From contig QCRF01000006.1 in NCBI GenBank assembly GCA_003209375.1, positions 1 to 64,000 of the forward strand: DNA of 64,000 nucleotides, written 5' to 3'. The notes beneath the pieces are model-generated. The model did no database searches and had not been told where the DNA came from. It saw nothing but the letters and a program-made list of their open reading frames with translations. The DNA comes from Prochlorococcus sp. AG-459-N19 (lineage in GTDB: Bacteria; Cyanobacteriota; Cyanobacteriia; PCC-6307; Cyanobiaceae). Shown in pieces: positions 1-9,172 of the stretch. How positions within the stretch are numbered: the first letter of the stretch is position 1; the number at the start of each line of letters is the position of its first letter. The position numbers and the translations under genes were made by a program.

Positions 1-2
1 CC

Positions 3-572
3 TATCTTTACAAAAATGATTTAGGCACTGATATTGAAGAAGCACCAATTCCCTCTGACATGGAGGATGAAGCTGCTGAGTGGAGACTTAAGTTGATGGA
101 AAGTGTTGCAGAAAATGATGAAGAGTTAATAGAAACATTTCTTGAAACAGGAGAATTATCTGAAGAACAACTTAAAAAAGGTATTAGGGAGGGTGTTTTA
201 AAACATGGATTAGTACCAGTATTATGTGGTTCAGCTTTTAAGAATAAAGGTGTCCAACTTGTACTTGACGCTGTAGTTGATTACTTACCAGCACCAGTTG
301 ATGTGAAACCTATACAAGGTGTTTTGCCAAGTGGCAAAGAAGATGTTAGACCTTCGGATGATAATGCTCCTTTTAGTGCATTAGCATTCAAAGTGATGTC
401 AGATCCTTATGGGAAATTAACTTTTGTAAGAATGTATTCAGGTGTTCTTTCAAAGGGAAGTTATGTAATGAATTCTACTAAGGATGCTAAAGAGAGAATT
501 TCTAGATTAGTGATTCTTAAGGCTGATGAAAGAGAGGAGGTTGATGAGATCACCTTCAGCCCCAATAGGTAA
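3..572 (+). CDS. fusA: fusA internal fragment (elongation factor G), joined in inverted orientation
   Basis: This reading frame is open from the window edge. It encodes the middle of elongation factor G, from the end of the GTPase domain into domain II; the [10 protein letters not shown] and [10 protein letters not shown] stretches are classic EF-G. Homology stops after the REEVDE stretch near position 548. The remaining codons to the stop at 572 are antisense to the other fusA piece. The fragment lies on the plus strand although rpsL, rpsG and the fusA N-terminus are all on the minus strand. It corresponds to roughly residues 186-367 of a normal EF-G of about 690 residues. It is not a paralogue: it complements the N-terminal piece without overlap, missing only about 12 codons between them. 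The likeliest explanation is an amplification or assembly chimera, although a real inversion cannot be excluded from the sequence alone. Confidence 0.85.
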   Translation, partial: YLYKNDLGTDIEEAPIPSDMEDEAAEWRLKLMESVAENDEELIETFLETGELSEEQLKKGIREGVLKHGLVPVLCGSAFKNKGVQLVLDAVVDYLPAPVDVKPIQGVLPSGKEDVRPSDDNAPFSALAFKVMSDPYGKLTFVRMYSGVLSKGSYVMNSTKDAKERISRLVILKADEREEVDEITFSPNR

Positions 573-1061
573 CTGGATTGGAAGTGCATTTGCCTTTAGT
601 CGATCTTTAATTTGCTTATTAACCTTTAAAAAATCCGCACCAGTTCTATCCATTTTATTAACAAAAACCATTCTTGGAACAGAATATCTATCTGCTTGAC
701 GCCAAACCGTTTCGGATTGGGGCTGAACTCCACCAACTGCACAAAATACAGCTATAACTCCATCCAAAACACGCATTGATCTTTCAACTTCAATTGTAAA
801 GTCAACGTGTCCAGGTGTATCAATAATATTAATCCTATGATCTTGCCAACTTGTAGATATTGCAGCAGCAGTAATAGTTATTCCTCTTTCTCTTTCTTGT
901 GCCATCCAATCTGTTACGGCAGCCCCATCATGAACCTCTCCAATCTTATGAACTACACCTGAATAAAACAAAATTCTTTCAGTAGTTGTTGTCTTACCTG
1001 CATCAATATGAGCGGCTATACCTATGTTCCTTACTCGTTCTAGGGGAAAGTCGCGTGCCAA
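507..1061 (-). CDS. fusA: Elongation factor G, N-terminal part (truncated)
   Basis: This is the N-terminal GTPase domain of EF-G, which drives ribosomal translocation. It shows the P-loop [12 protein letters not shown], switch [11 protein letters not shown] and the NKMD guanine-specificity motif. True EF-G sequence runs from the ATG at 1061 to about 546 (about 172 residues, ending in GAEGDL); the last codons to the stop at 507 are read from the antisense of the other fusA fragment. It follows rpsG in the usual str-operon order rpsL-rpsG-fusA. The rest of EF-G and the tuf gene expected next are absent. As drawn, the gene could not make a working factor, so an intact essential copy must exist in the real genome. 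Confidence 0.9.
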   Translation of the reverse strand: MARDFPLERVRNIGIAAHIDAGKTTTTERILFYSGVVHKIGEVHDGAAVTDWMAQERERGITITAAAISTSWQDHRINIIDTPGHVDFTIEVERSMRVLDGVIAVFCAVGGVQPQSETVWRQADRYSVPRMVFVNKMDRTGADFLKVNKQIKDRLKANALPIQLPIGAEGDLINLLSFISLKNH

Positions 1062-1157
1062 TTTTAAAGCTCCAAATAAAATAATTTTTGATAAGTATAG
1101 TTCACCCTTAAAGCAAACTTTAATAATAATAAACTACTTAAGTACCTTTTGATGAAA

Positions 1158-1628
1158 TTAATATCTGTAATGTGCAAAAGCTTTATTAGCTTCTGCCATT
1201 TTATGAGTATCTTCTCTTTTTTTAACGGCACTGCCAGTTTCATTTGCTGCATCCATCAACTCTCCAGCAAGTTTTTGGGACATACTTTTACCATTTCTTG
1301 CACGTGAGAATGTAACGAGCCATCTTAATGCCATAGCAGTGCCCCTTTCTTGGCGAACTTCCATGGGTACTTGATAGGTTGCACCACCAACTCTTCTAGC
1401 TCGTACTTCGACAAGGGGAGTAGCATTTTTTACAGCTGTTTCAAATAATTCCACTGCATCGAGACCCGTTCTCTCGCTTATTAAAGAAAACGCATCAGAC
1501 AGTATTCTTTGAGCTGTAGATTTTTTGCCATGTTTCATCAATCGAGAAATCATCATTGAAGCAAGACGACTATTAAATTGAGGATCAGGAAGAACTGGTC
1601 TTTTTACTGCTGCATTACGACGTGACAT
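1158..1628 (-). CDS. rpsG: 30S ribosomal protein S7
   Basis: S7 nucleates assembly of the 30S head and lines the mRNA exit and E site. The 156-residue length is normal for bacteria. The N-terminal [11 protein letters not shown], the central [20 protein letters not shown] and the C-terminal [15 protein letters not shown] are diagnostic. It lies 24 nt downstream of rpsL and 96 nt upstream of fusA, as in other cyanobacterial str operons. No anomaly is seen. Confidence 0.97.
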   Translation of the reverse strand: MSRRNAAVKRPVLPDPQFNSRLASMMISRLMKHGKKSTAQRILSDAFSLISERTGLDAVELFETAVKNATPLVEVRARRVGGATYQVPMEVRQERGTAMALRWLVTFSRARNGKSMSQKLAGELMDAANETGSAVKKREDTHKMAEANKAFAHYRY

Positions 1629-1652
1629 GTTTAAAAAAGTGATGTTTACAAA

Positions 1653-2027
1653 TTAATCTTTTGGAGCTTTTGCTCCATATTTAGATCTGGATTGACGTCT
1701 ATCTTTGACTCCAGCCGTATCTAAAGTTCCTCTTATTATATGATATCTAACTCCTGGCAAATCCTTAACTCTTCCCCCCCTAAGTAGTACTACAGAGTGT
1801 TCTTGCAAATTATGTCCAATCCCAGGGATATAAGCCGTTACCTCGAAACCAGAAGTTAATCTAACCCTAGCAACTTTTCTCAAAGCGGAATTAGGCTTCT
1901 TTGGTGTTGATGTATAGACTCTTGTACATACCCCTCTTCTCTCAGGGCAAGCTTTTAAAGCAGGAGATTTTGTTTTCTTTGTCAGACGTTTTCTTTCTGA
2001 ACCTACTAATTGTGAGATGGTGGGCAT
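1653..2027 (-). CDS. rpsL: 30S ribosomal protein S12
   Basis: S12 sits at the decoding centre and controls accuracy. The 124-residue protein has the conserved [29 protein letters not shown] and [11 protein letters not shown] blocks; the lysines that can mutate to streptomycin resistance are wild type. It is the first gene of the minus-strand str operon. A candidate promoter lies upstream at 2062-2089. Confidence 0.97.
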   Translation of the reverse strand: MPTISQLVGSERKRLTKKTKSPALKACPERRGVCTRVYTSTPKKPNSALRKVARVRLTSGFEVTAYIPGIGHNLQEHSVVLLRGGRVKDLPGVRYHIIRGTLDTAGVKDRRQSRSKYGAKAPKD

Positions 2028-2061
2028 CTATTAAACTTAGATAAAAAATAAACTTTCATCT

Positions 2062-2089
2062 ATAATAACCTTTTAAGAGCACTAACTAA
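2062..2089 (-). promoter_or_regulatory. Candidate promoter of the str operon
   Basis: On the minus strand a TTAGTT hexamer (2084-2089) and a TATTAT hexamer (2062-2067) are separated by 16 bp, resembling a sigma-70-type promoter. They lie 35-60 nt upstream of the rpsL start. In such AT-rich DNA chance matches are common, so this is tentative. Confidence 0.35.
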
Positions 2090-2223
2090 AAGTTTTTAAT
2101 TATATTTTTTTTAATATTTATTAAATTAAAATTCTTTGGTAAATATTCATTATCTTTAGATTTATTTTCATATTTATTTTTATAATAGAAATACATAAAT
2201 TACTAAATAGAATTAAATAATCT

Positions 2224-5200
2224 ATGGGAGAGAGTATCAAAAGAAACGTTGGCCCATATCAAGATAGTTATTCCCCAAATGGAATAATTGGGGAGAAAGA
2301 TGCGTGTGGAGTTGGTTTCGTAGCAAATGTTAAAGGTATAGAAAGCAATTGGATCCTTAAACAATCTCTAAAGGGCCTCAACTGCATGGAGCATAGAGGA
2401 GGTTGCGGAGGAGATAGTGACTCAGGAGATGGAGCAGGCATTTTATGTTCAATTCCATGGGGATATCTAGAAGAGAAAATTAATCTAAAAAATACTCAAG
2501 AATTTAATAGAGGTTTAGGCATGGTTTTTATGCCTAATAAAAAAGAAAAAATTGAAATATGTAAATTATTATGTGATAAAGAAGCAGAAAAATTAAATAT
2601 AAACGAAACATCTTGGAGAATAGTACCCGTTAATAATGAAATCTTAGGTCCTTTAGCTAAAGCAAATGCTCCATTCATTTGTCAGTGGATTTTATATATA
2701 GATAAAAAAGACCATAAGGATGTTGAAAGACTTTTATTCCAATTAAGGAAAAGAATTGAGAAAAAAATAAGAGAAACTTTCAAAAACGATGTTGGGGATT
2801 GTGAATTTTATTTTGCCTCACTAAGTTCTCAAACAGTCGTTTATAAAGGTATGGTTCGCTCTGAAATATTATCCGAGTTTTATCAAGATCTAAAAGAAGA
2901 TAGTTTTAAAGTTTCATTTTCTGTCTATCATCGTAGATTTAGTACTAATACACTTCCAAAATGGCCACTAGCTCAGCCCATGAGATTTTTGGGTCATAAT
3001 GGCGAAATAAATACTCTCTTAGGCAATATTAATTGGGCTAAAGCTTCAGAAACACATATAGATGATTTTTGGGGAGATTTATCTAATGAAATTAAGCCCA
3101 TTGTAGATGTAAACAAAAGTGATTCATCAAATCTTGATGCAACCCTTGAAATCAATATTCGTTCAGGTCAGCCTATTACTGACTCATTATTAAAACTTGT
3201 TCCTGAAGCATTTAGAGATCAACCAGAACTTGAGGAAAGAGAGTATATAAAAGCTTTTTATGAATATTCTGCAAGTCTACAAGAAGCTTGGGATGGTCCA
3301 GCACTCCTTGTATTTGCTGATGGAAATTTTGTCGGAGCAACACTTGATAGAAATGGCTTAAGACCAGCAAGATATTCAATCACAAATGATGGTTTTGTAA
3401 TAATGGGTTCTGAAACAGGAGTAGTAGATCTTGAAGAAGAAAGAGTAATAGAAAAAGGTCGATTAGGACCGGGACAAATGTTGGCAGTTGATTTTCATCA
3501 GAATAGAATCCTAAGAAATTGGGAAGTTAAATCTGAAGCCGCTCAAAGGCATGATTATAAAAATCTTCTAAGTAATAGAACTATAAAAATTGAAAATAGT
3601 GAATGGTTTAAAGACTGCAAACTAAAAGACCTTGAGTTATTACAACAACAAACTGCCTATGGTTTTTCAGCAGAAGATAATGATCTTATCTTGGATTCAA
3701 TGGCTTCATTAGCTAAAGAGCCAACCTATTGCATGGGAGATGATATCCCATTAGCAGTGCTTTCTTCAAAGCCACATATTTTATATGACTATTTCAAACA
3801 AAGATTTGCTCAAGTAACAAATCCTCCTATTGACCCACTGAGAGAAAAACTGGTAATGAGTTTAGAGATGCATCTTGGAGCAAGATGTACTCCATTTGAA
3901 ATTAAAGATCCTAAACCTTTTATTCATTTACAAAGTCCAATTCTCAATGAGGAAGAACTCATTTCCATTAAAAAATCAAAAATTAAATCTCAAACAATTT
4001 CAAGTTTGTTTGATATTGAGGAAGGTGTTCTAGGCTTAGAGAACCAATTAAAAGCAATTTGTAAACAGAGTGAGCTCTCTATAAAAGAAGGTTGCTCTTT
4101 AATTATTATTTCTGATAAGGGAATTAATCCTAAAAAGACTTTTATTCCTCCTTTACTTGCTGTTGGAGCAATTCATCATTATCTGCTAAAAAAAGAAATC
4201 AGGCTAAAAGCTTCTTTAATAATTGAAACAGGTCAATGTTGGAGCACACATCACTTAGCTTGTTTGATTGGTTATGGTGCAAGCGCAGTTTGCCCTTGGT
4301 TGGCCTTCGAAGCAGGTAGACACTGGTTAAAACACCCAAAAACTCAAAAACTCATTGATAGCAAAAAAATAAATCCATTATCAATAATTGATGTTCAAGA
4401 AAATATTAAAAAAGCTTTAGAAGACGGTCTTAGGAAAATTCTTTCGAAAATAGGCATCTCACTTTTATCTAGTTACCATGGCGCACAAATTTTTGAAGCT
4501 GTAGGCCTTGGATCTGACTTAATAAAAGTTGCTTTTGATGGCACAACAAGCCGCATCGCCGGCATAACATTAAAAGAATTAACTAATGAAACAATTTCAA
4601 TACATACGAAAGCCTACCCAGAGATCGATTTAAAAAAATTAGAATTTTTGGGATTTGTACAATTTAGAAATAATGGAGAATATCATTCCAATAACCCTGA
4701 GATGTCCAAAGTTTTACATTCAGCTGTAAAACAAGGTCCAGGATACGATCATTTTGAAACTTACAAAAAACTCATTAGTAATAGACCGACAACGTCCCTA
4801 AGAGATTTACTAACAATTAGTTCAAAAAGAAAAAGCATCCCATTAGAGGAAGTTGAAAGTGTTGAATCAATTTGCAAAAGGTTCTGTACTGGAGGAATGA
4901 GTTTGGGTGCTTTATCAAGGGAAGCGCATGAAGTGTTAGCAGTTGCTATGAACAGAATTGGTGGCAAAAGTAATAGTGGAGAAGGGGGAGAAGATCCAGC
5001 TCGTTTTAATGTTTTAAATGATATCGATGAAAATACTCAATCAGCGACTTTACCATTTATTAAAGGTCTAAAAAATGGAGACACCGCGTGTTCAGCTATC
5101 AAACAAATAGCATCAGGTAGATTTGGAGTCACACCTGAATATCTAAGAAGTGGTAAACAACTTGAAATTAAAATGGCTCAAGGTGCAAAACCTGGAGAAG

Positions 5201-6795
5201 GGGGACAATTGCCTGGCCCAAAAGTTGATTCTTACATTGCAAAACTAAGAAATAGTAAACCTGGAGTAGCTCTAATATCTCCTCCCCCACATCATGATAT
5301 TTATTCAATTGAAGATTTAGCTCAACTTATTCATGACTTACACCAAGTCCATCCAAAAGCGAAAGTGAGCGTTAAACTTGTTTCTGAAATTGGTATAGGC
5401 ACTATTGCTGCTGGAGTAAGCAAAGCTAATGCAGATGTAATTCAAATTTCAGGCCATGATGGAGGAACAGGTGCTTCACCTCTGAGTTCTATAAAACATG
5501 CAGGTTTACCATGGGAACTTGGTGTTGCTGAGGTTCATAAATCTCTATTAGAGAATAACTTACGCGAAAGAGTAATTTTGAGAACTGATGGAGGTCTTAA
5601 AACAGGCTGGGACGTAGTTATTGCAGCTTTACTAGGTGCTGAAGAATACGGTTTTGGTTCTGTAGCGATGATTGCTGAAGGATGCATAATGGCTCGGGTT
5701 TGTCATACAAACAAGTGTCCTGTTGGAGTTGCCACTCAAAAAGAAGAATTAAGAAAAAGATTTAAAGGTATTCCAGAAAATGTCGTCAATTTTTTCTTGT
5801 ATATTGCTGAAGAAGTAAGACAGATAATGAGTAGTATCGGTGTATCTAATATGGAAGAACTGATTGGTAATCAAGAATTTCTTTCAGCAAGAAACATCGA
5901 TCTTCCAAAAACTTCTAATATTGATCTTTCTTCTTTAGTAAATGAACACTCAACCCCAGATAGATCATGGTTAAAACACTTAAAAACTGCCCATAGTAAT
6001 GGTTCTGTATTAGAAGACGAGTTTTTGTCTGATATTAAATTTATAGATGCAATGAAAAATCACGAAATATTAACCAAAGAAATTGAGATAAAAAATACAG
6101 ATAGAAGTGTTTGTGCGAAAATATCAGGCGAAATCGCAGAACTTCACGGCAACACTGGCTTCAATGGCGAACTCAACTTAAATTTCAAAGGATATGCAGG
6201 ACAAAGCTTTGGTGCCTTTTTATTGAAGGGAATGAATGTTCAATTAATCGGAGAAGCTAATGATTATGTTTGTAAAGGAATGAATGGAGGAATACTCACA
6301 ATAATTCCACCAAAAATAAATGAAATCTCCTCCGAACAAGTAATCCTAGGAAATACTTGTCTTTATGGAGCAACAGGTGGAAAATTATTTGCATTAGGAA
6401 AATCGGGAGAAAGATTTGCGGTTAGAAATAGTGGTGCCATAGCGGTAACAGAAGGAGCAGGTGATCATTGTTGTGAATACATGACTGGTGGGAAAGTAGT
6501 TATTCTAGGTTCCACAGGAAGGAATATTGGTGCAGGCATGACTGGTGGAATAGCTTTTATAGTCGATGAAAATAATGATTTAAGTAATAAAGTAAATAAA
6601 GAAATAGTAAGCATTCATCCAATAACTTCATCAAAGCAGGAAAATATCTTATTGGAAATTATTAGAGAATATCAAGCAAAAACAAATAGCTTAAAGGCCG
6701 CCAAAATAATTGAAAATTGGTCTCATTTTAAAAGTACTTTCAAATTGATTGTTCCCCCAAGCGAAGAAGAGATGCTTGGTATAAAAAAAATGTAA
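2224..6795 (+). CDS. gltB: Ferredoxin-type glutamate synthase, large subunit
   Basis: Glutamate synthase (GOGAT, often called glsF in this genus) makes two glutamates from glutamine and 2-oxoglutarate and is the entry of ammonium into metabolism with glutamine synthetase. The 1523-residue length fits the single-chain ferredoxin-dependent form. Cys28 (in KDACGVGF) is the likely N-terminal nucleophile after propeptide removal, followed by the class II amidotransferase domain. The FMN-binding synthase domain is around residues 890-1250 and includes GGMSLGALSREAHE. Cys1154, Cys1160 and Cys1165 form the 3Fe-4S cluster motif. A C-terminal glycine-rich beta-helix domain follows (residues 1290-1480). 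No small NADPH subunit gene is adjacent, supporting ferredoxin as electron donor. The next gene begins immediately after its stop. Confidence 0.96.
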   Translation: MGESIKRNVGPYQDSYSPNGIIGEKDACGVGFVANVKGIESNWILKQSLKGLNCMEHRGGCGGDSDSGDGAGILCSIPWGYLEEKINLKNTQEFNRGLGMVFMPNKKEKIEICKLLCDKEAEKLNINETSWRIVPVNNEILGPLAKANAPFICQWILYIDKKDHKDVERLLFQLRKRIEKKIRETFKNDVGDCEFYFASLSSQTVVYKGMVRSEILSEFYQDLKEDSFKVSFSVYHRRFSTNTLPKWPLAQPMRFLGHNGEINTLLGNINWAKASETHIDDFWGDLSNEIKPIVDVNKSDSSNLDATLEINIRSGQPITDSLLKLVPEAFRDQPELEEREYIKAFYEYSASLQEAWDGPALLVFADGNFVGATLDRNGLRPARYSITNDGFVIMGSETGVVDLEEERVIEKGRLGPGQMLAVDFHQNRILRNWEVKSEAAQRHDYKNLLSNRTIKIENSEWFKDCKLKDLELLQQQTAYGFSAEDNDLILDSMASLAKEPTYCMGDDIPLAVLSSKPHILYDYFKQRFAQVTNPPIDPLREKLVMSLEMHLGARCTPFEIKDPKPFIHLQSPILNEEELISIKKSKIKSQTISSLFDIEEGVLGLENQLKAICKQSELSIKEGCSLIIISDKGINPKKTFIPPLLAVGAIHHYLLKKEIRLKASLIIETGQCWSTHHLACLIGYGASAVCPWLAFEAGRHWLKHPKTQKLIDSKKINPLSIIDVQENIKKALEDGLRKILSKIGISLLSSYHGAQIFEAVGLGSDLIKVAFDGTTSRIAGITLKELTNETISIHTKAYPEIDLKKLEFLGFVQFRNNGEYHSNNPEMSKVLHSAVKQGPGYDHFETYKKLISNRPTTSLRDLLTISSKRKSIPLEEVESVESICKRFCTGGMSLGALSREAHEVLAVAMNRIGGKSNSGEGGEDPARFNVLNDIDENTQSATLPFIKGLKNGDTACSAIKQIASGRFGVTPEYLRSGKQLEIKMAQGAKPGEGGQLPGPKVDSYIAKLRNSKPGVALISPPPHHDIYSIEDLAQLIHDLHQVHPKAKVSVKLVSEIGIGTIAAGVSKANADVIQISGHDGGTGASPLSSIKHAGLPWELGVAEVHKSLLENNLRERVILRTDGGLKTGWDVVIAALLGAEEYGFGSVAMIAEGCIMARVCHTNKCPVGVATQKEELRKRFKGIPENVVNFFLYIAEEVRQIMSSIGVSNMEELIGNQEFLSARNIDLPKTSNIDLSSLVNEHSTPDRSWLKHLKTAHSNGSVLEDEFLSDIKFIDAMKNHEILTKEIEIKNTDRSVCAKISGEIAELHGNTGFNGELNLNFKGYAGQSFGAFLLKGMNVQLIGEANDYVCKGMNGGILTIIPPKINEISSEQVILGNTCLYGATGGKLFALGKSGERFAVRNSGAIAVTEGAGDHCCEYMTGGKVVILGSTGRNIGAGMTGGIAFIVDENNDLSNKVNKEIVSIHPITSSKQENILLEIIREYQAKTNSLKAAKIIENWSHFKSTFKLIVPPSEEEMLGIKKM

Positions 6796-7089
6796 ATGCC
6801 TTTCTTTGTAAAAACTGAAATTATAAAAAAAGAATACTTAATTAATAATGATTTAAAACGAAAAATAATTAACGAACATATTGATTGGGTAAAAAAATTA
6901 AAAACAGAGGGAATCAATATAAAAAGTGGCTTTTTGGTAGATGAGTTAAATAGGCCAGGTGACGGCGGATTACTTATTCTTGAGATGAATAACTATAAAA
7001 ATGCACTAAAAATAATTAAGAATGATCCAATGATTAAAAATGATCTAGTTGAATGGAAATTAAATGAGTGGGTTGATCCAAATAAATGA
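6796..7089 (+). CDS. YciI-like small protein
   Basis: A 97-residue protein of the YCII-related family (ferredoxin-like alpha-beta fold). It is recognised from the N-terminal FFVKTEI strand, the HIDWVKKLKTEGINIKSGFL segment and the AL-x-I-x-x-DPMI helix. The biochemical role of most members is unknown. It starts directly after the gltB stop codon, so it is almost certainly translated from the same mRNA. It is convergent with lipA, with only six bases between the stops. The family call is fairly safe; no function is assigned. Confidence 0.75.
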   Translation: MPFFVKTEIIKKEYLINNDLKRKIINEHIDWVKKLKTEGINIKSGFLVDELNRPGDGGLLILEMNNYKNALKIIKNDPMIKNDLVEWKLNEWVDPNK

Positions 7090-7095
7090 ATATAA

Positions 7096-7989
7096 CTATC
7101 TTGGATACTTTTTCATAAGTTTTTGAATCTCTTCAGCATGGTAGCTACTACGAGTTAAAGGAGAACTAACTACTTGCATAAAGTTTAAATCTTTTTCCCC
7201 GAACACTTTAAAGTAGTTAAATTTTGAAGGGCTTACAAATCTTTTAACAGGTAAATGATTAGGGCCAGGAGATAAATATTGGCCAATAGTAACAATATCA
7301 ACGAAATTACTTTTTAAATCCTTAAGCAGACTTAAAACCTCCTCGTCTTTTTCCCCTAAACCAAGCATGAAGCCTGACTTTGTATAAATTTTGGGAGAAT
7401 AGTCTCTGGTTCTTTTAAGCAACTCAAGAGTTCTTTCATATTTGCCTTGAGGTCTTACTTTTTTATATAGCGAAGACACAGTTTCAATATTGTGGTTTAA
7501 AACATTTGGATTTGAATCAAGAACTTTTTCGAGCGCTTTCCAGTTGCCACAAAGATCAGGTATTAGAAGCTCAATAGTAGTTTCAGGAGATTTTTCTCTT
7601 ATTTGATGAACACATTGAAAAAATTGAGATGCGCCACCATCCTCAAGATCGTCTCTATTAACTGATGTGATAACAACATGCTTAAGCTTCATTCTAAAAA
7701 CAGCTTCGGCTAAACGATATGGTTCAGTTGGGTCTAAGTCTCTCTTAGATCTATCAAAATCAATATCGCAATATGGACATGCCCTAGTGCAACCAGGACC
7801 CATTATGAGGAAAGTTGCAGTTCCACTAGCAAAACATTCGCCGATGTTTGGACAGCTTGCTTCTTGACATACGGTATTGAGATTTAAATCGTTTAATAAA
7901 TTTGCAGTATTACCAATTCGCTCAACTTGTGGAGCTTTGACCCTTAACCATTCAGGTTTTGAAATTAAACTATTAGGATTACTTGTCAC
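7096..7989 (-). CDS. lipA: Lipoyl synthase
   Basis: This radical-SAM enzyme inserts two sulfurs into octanoyl chains on lipoyl-dependent enzymes. The 297-residue protein carries both required clusters: an auxiliary 4Fe-4S motif at Cys41, Cys46 and Cys52, and the radical-SAM CxxxCxxC at Cys67, Cys71 and Cys74. The conserved RSSYHAEE near the C-terminus contains the serine that ligates the auxiliary cluster. It is a single gene facing gltB. No partner lipB is nearby. Confidence 0.96.
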   Translation of the reverse strand: MTSNPNSLISKPEWLRVKAPQVERIGNTANLLNDLNLNTVCQEASCPNIGECFASGTATFLIMGPGCTRACPYCDIDFDRSKRDLDPTEPYRLAEAVFRMKLKHVVITSVNRDDLEDGGASQFFQCVHQIREKSPETTIELLIPDLCGNWKALEKVLDSNPNVLNHNIETVSSLYKKVRPQGKYERTLELLKRTRDYSPKIYTKSGFMLGLGEKDEEVLSLLKDLKSNFVDIVTIGQYLSPGPNHLPVKRFVSPSKFNYFKVFGEKDLNFMQVVSSPLTRSSYHAEEIQKLMKKYPR

Positions 7990-8334
7990 ATTAAATCTTC
8001 TTGACCTGTAATTTTATTTTACTAAAAACAAGATGAATTAACTATATTATAGTTTCAAAGACGAAGCTCATTCAACAGAAGTAAATAAATAAATAAATTC
8101 AACTAATCCTTCAGAAATTTAGAAAATTTTTAATTAAATTTACTCGTTACACAACGTTTTTGTTTCATTAACTAAAATTGAATCAGATTTCATAACATTG
8201 TTTTTAATACAGATATCAGAACATACTAACTTTAAAAATATAGCTTAAAAGTTATTATTTATAGCACTATTTTGTACTAAAAAGTGTTTTTTTAATTATT
8301 TTTTGATACAGTAAAAAATATATGTAATAAAACA
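7990..8334. other. Intergenic stretch, no gene seen
   Basis: These 345 bases separate the divergent lipA and resolvase-like genes and must hold both promoters. They are very AT-rich with runs of T and TAAA repeats. I see no ORF of convincing length, no tRNA and no strong hairpin. Confidence 0.5.
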
Positions 8335-8958
8335 TTGACTTTTAAATTTAAAAGAAAACGTATTTTATTATCGGAAAAAAGTAAAAACTCTAAAGCAATA
8401 GGTTATGCTAGAGCTACTCATAACGAATATGAATATTTAGAAGAGCAAATAAAAATTTTGAAGGAAGAGGGTTGCAGTTTAGTGTTCTCTGAACTTATAA
8501 GTTTAGATGAAGAAATCAAACCCCAACTCAATAAAGCTATAAATTCCTTATCAAAAGGCGATCAATTAATAATAACTCAGCTTGATCGAGCATTTAAAAA
8601 TAAAAAAGAATGTTTGATAACAATAAATAAACTTATTAATCAGGATATTCAATTGCGAACTTTGACTGGTTTTTTTGCTGCTAATGAATCTTCTAATGCA
8701 AATTCTTCAATCTTTAAGATTTTATATGAATTAGATAATTTAGAAGACAAAAGTTTAGGTGAAAGAAAAAAAGAACAACTATTACGCAGAAAATTATCTG
8801 GAAATAATTTGGGAGGAAGGCCCAAAATAAGTCCTCTAAAAGAATCTTTAGTAATCAGATTGCGTAATGAAGGATATTCTTATCGATCAATCAGATCGCA
8901 AACAGGAATTGCGTTGTCAACAATAAGAAGAGTAATTTTGGAAGGAGAACAAACATAA
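8335..8958 (+). CDS. Resolvase-like protein lacking catalytic residues
   Basis: A 207-residue protein with the serine-recombinase fold. The N-terminal catalytic-type domain begins IGYARAT (residues 22-28), and a C-terminal helix-turn-helix (about 160-207, GRPKISP...GYSYRSIRSQTGIALSTIRRV) resembles resolvase DNA-binding domains. In active enzymes the first motif is YARVS; here the nucleophilic serine is Thr28. The usual DRLxR becomes DRAFK (residues 84-88), losing the second arginine. It is therefore probably a DNA-binding protein, not a recombinase. The start is TTG, since no ATG or GTG lies between the upstream stop and the conserved domain. It is followed after one base by a small acidic ORF, likely co-transcribed. 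Confidence 0.75.
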   Translation: MTFKFKRKRILLSEKSKNSKAIGYARATHNEYEYLEEQIKILKEEGCSLVFSELISLDEEIKPQLNKAINSLSKGDQLIITQLDRAFKNKKECLITINKLINQDIQLRTLTGFFAANESSNANSSIFKILYELDNLEDKSLGERKKEQLLRRKLSGNNLGGRPKISPLKESLVIRLRNEGYSYRSIRSQTGIALSTIRRVILEGEQT

Positions 8959-8959
8959 A

Positions 8960-9172
8960 ATGAAGAGGAAAGAAATTGAAAATTTAATTAAAGAAAATTT
9001 TAAAGATACAGCGTTGCGTATTTATGAATTAGATAATGAAGATAGAAAAAGTTTATTAGCTGAATATAGAGAATGGATCATGAATGATTTAGATTTTGAA
9101 GAAGTAATGATGTTGCCTTATGAAGCCTATACTGACGAATTAGATTCTAATTTCTTAGAAGATTCACTTTAG
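8960..9172 (+). CDS. Small acidic protein of unknown function
   Basis: A 70-residue ORF starting one base after the resolvase-like gene stop, with the GGAG of that gene's tail serving as a ribosome-binding site. It is rich in Glu, Asp and Leu and looks helical, with no membrane segment and no cysteine. I do not recognise the family. Tight coupling with the preceding gene suggests a shared role. Its end overlaps the stop of the convergent beta-lactamase-like gene by four bases. Confidence 0.6.
   Translation: MKRKEIENLIKENFKDTALRIYELDNEDRKSLLAEYREWIMNDLDFEEVMMLPYEAYTDELDSNFLEDSL

Noticed and set aside
3..572. A second fusA paralogue on the plus strand
   Set aside because: The plus fragment and the minus fragment cover different, adjacent parts of one EF-G and do not overlap, so they look like one broken gene.
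2100..2223. An NtcA site upstream of gltB
   Set aside because: Only weak GTA...TTA matches occur in very AT-rich sequence, with no GTA-N8-TAC core.
8335..8958. An active mobile-element recombinase
   Set aside because: The catalytic serine and one essential arginine are replaced, and I found no terminal repeats or cargo.
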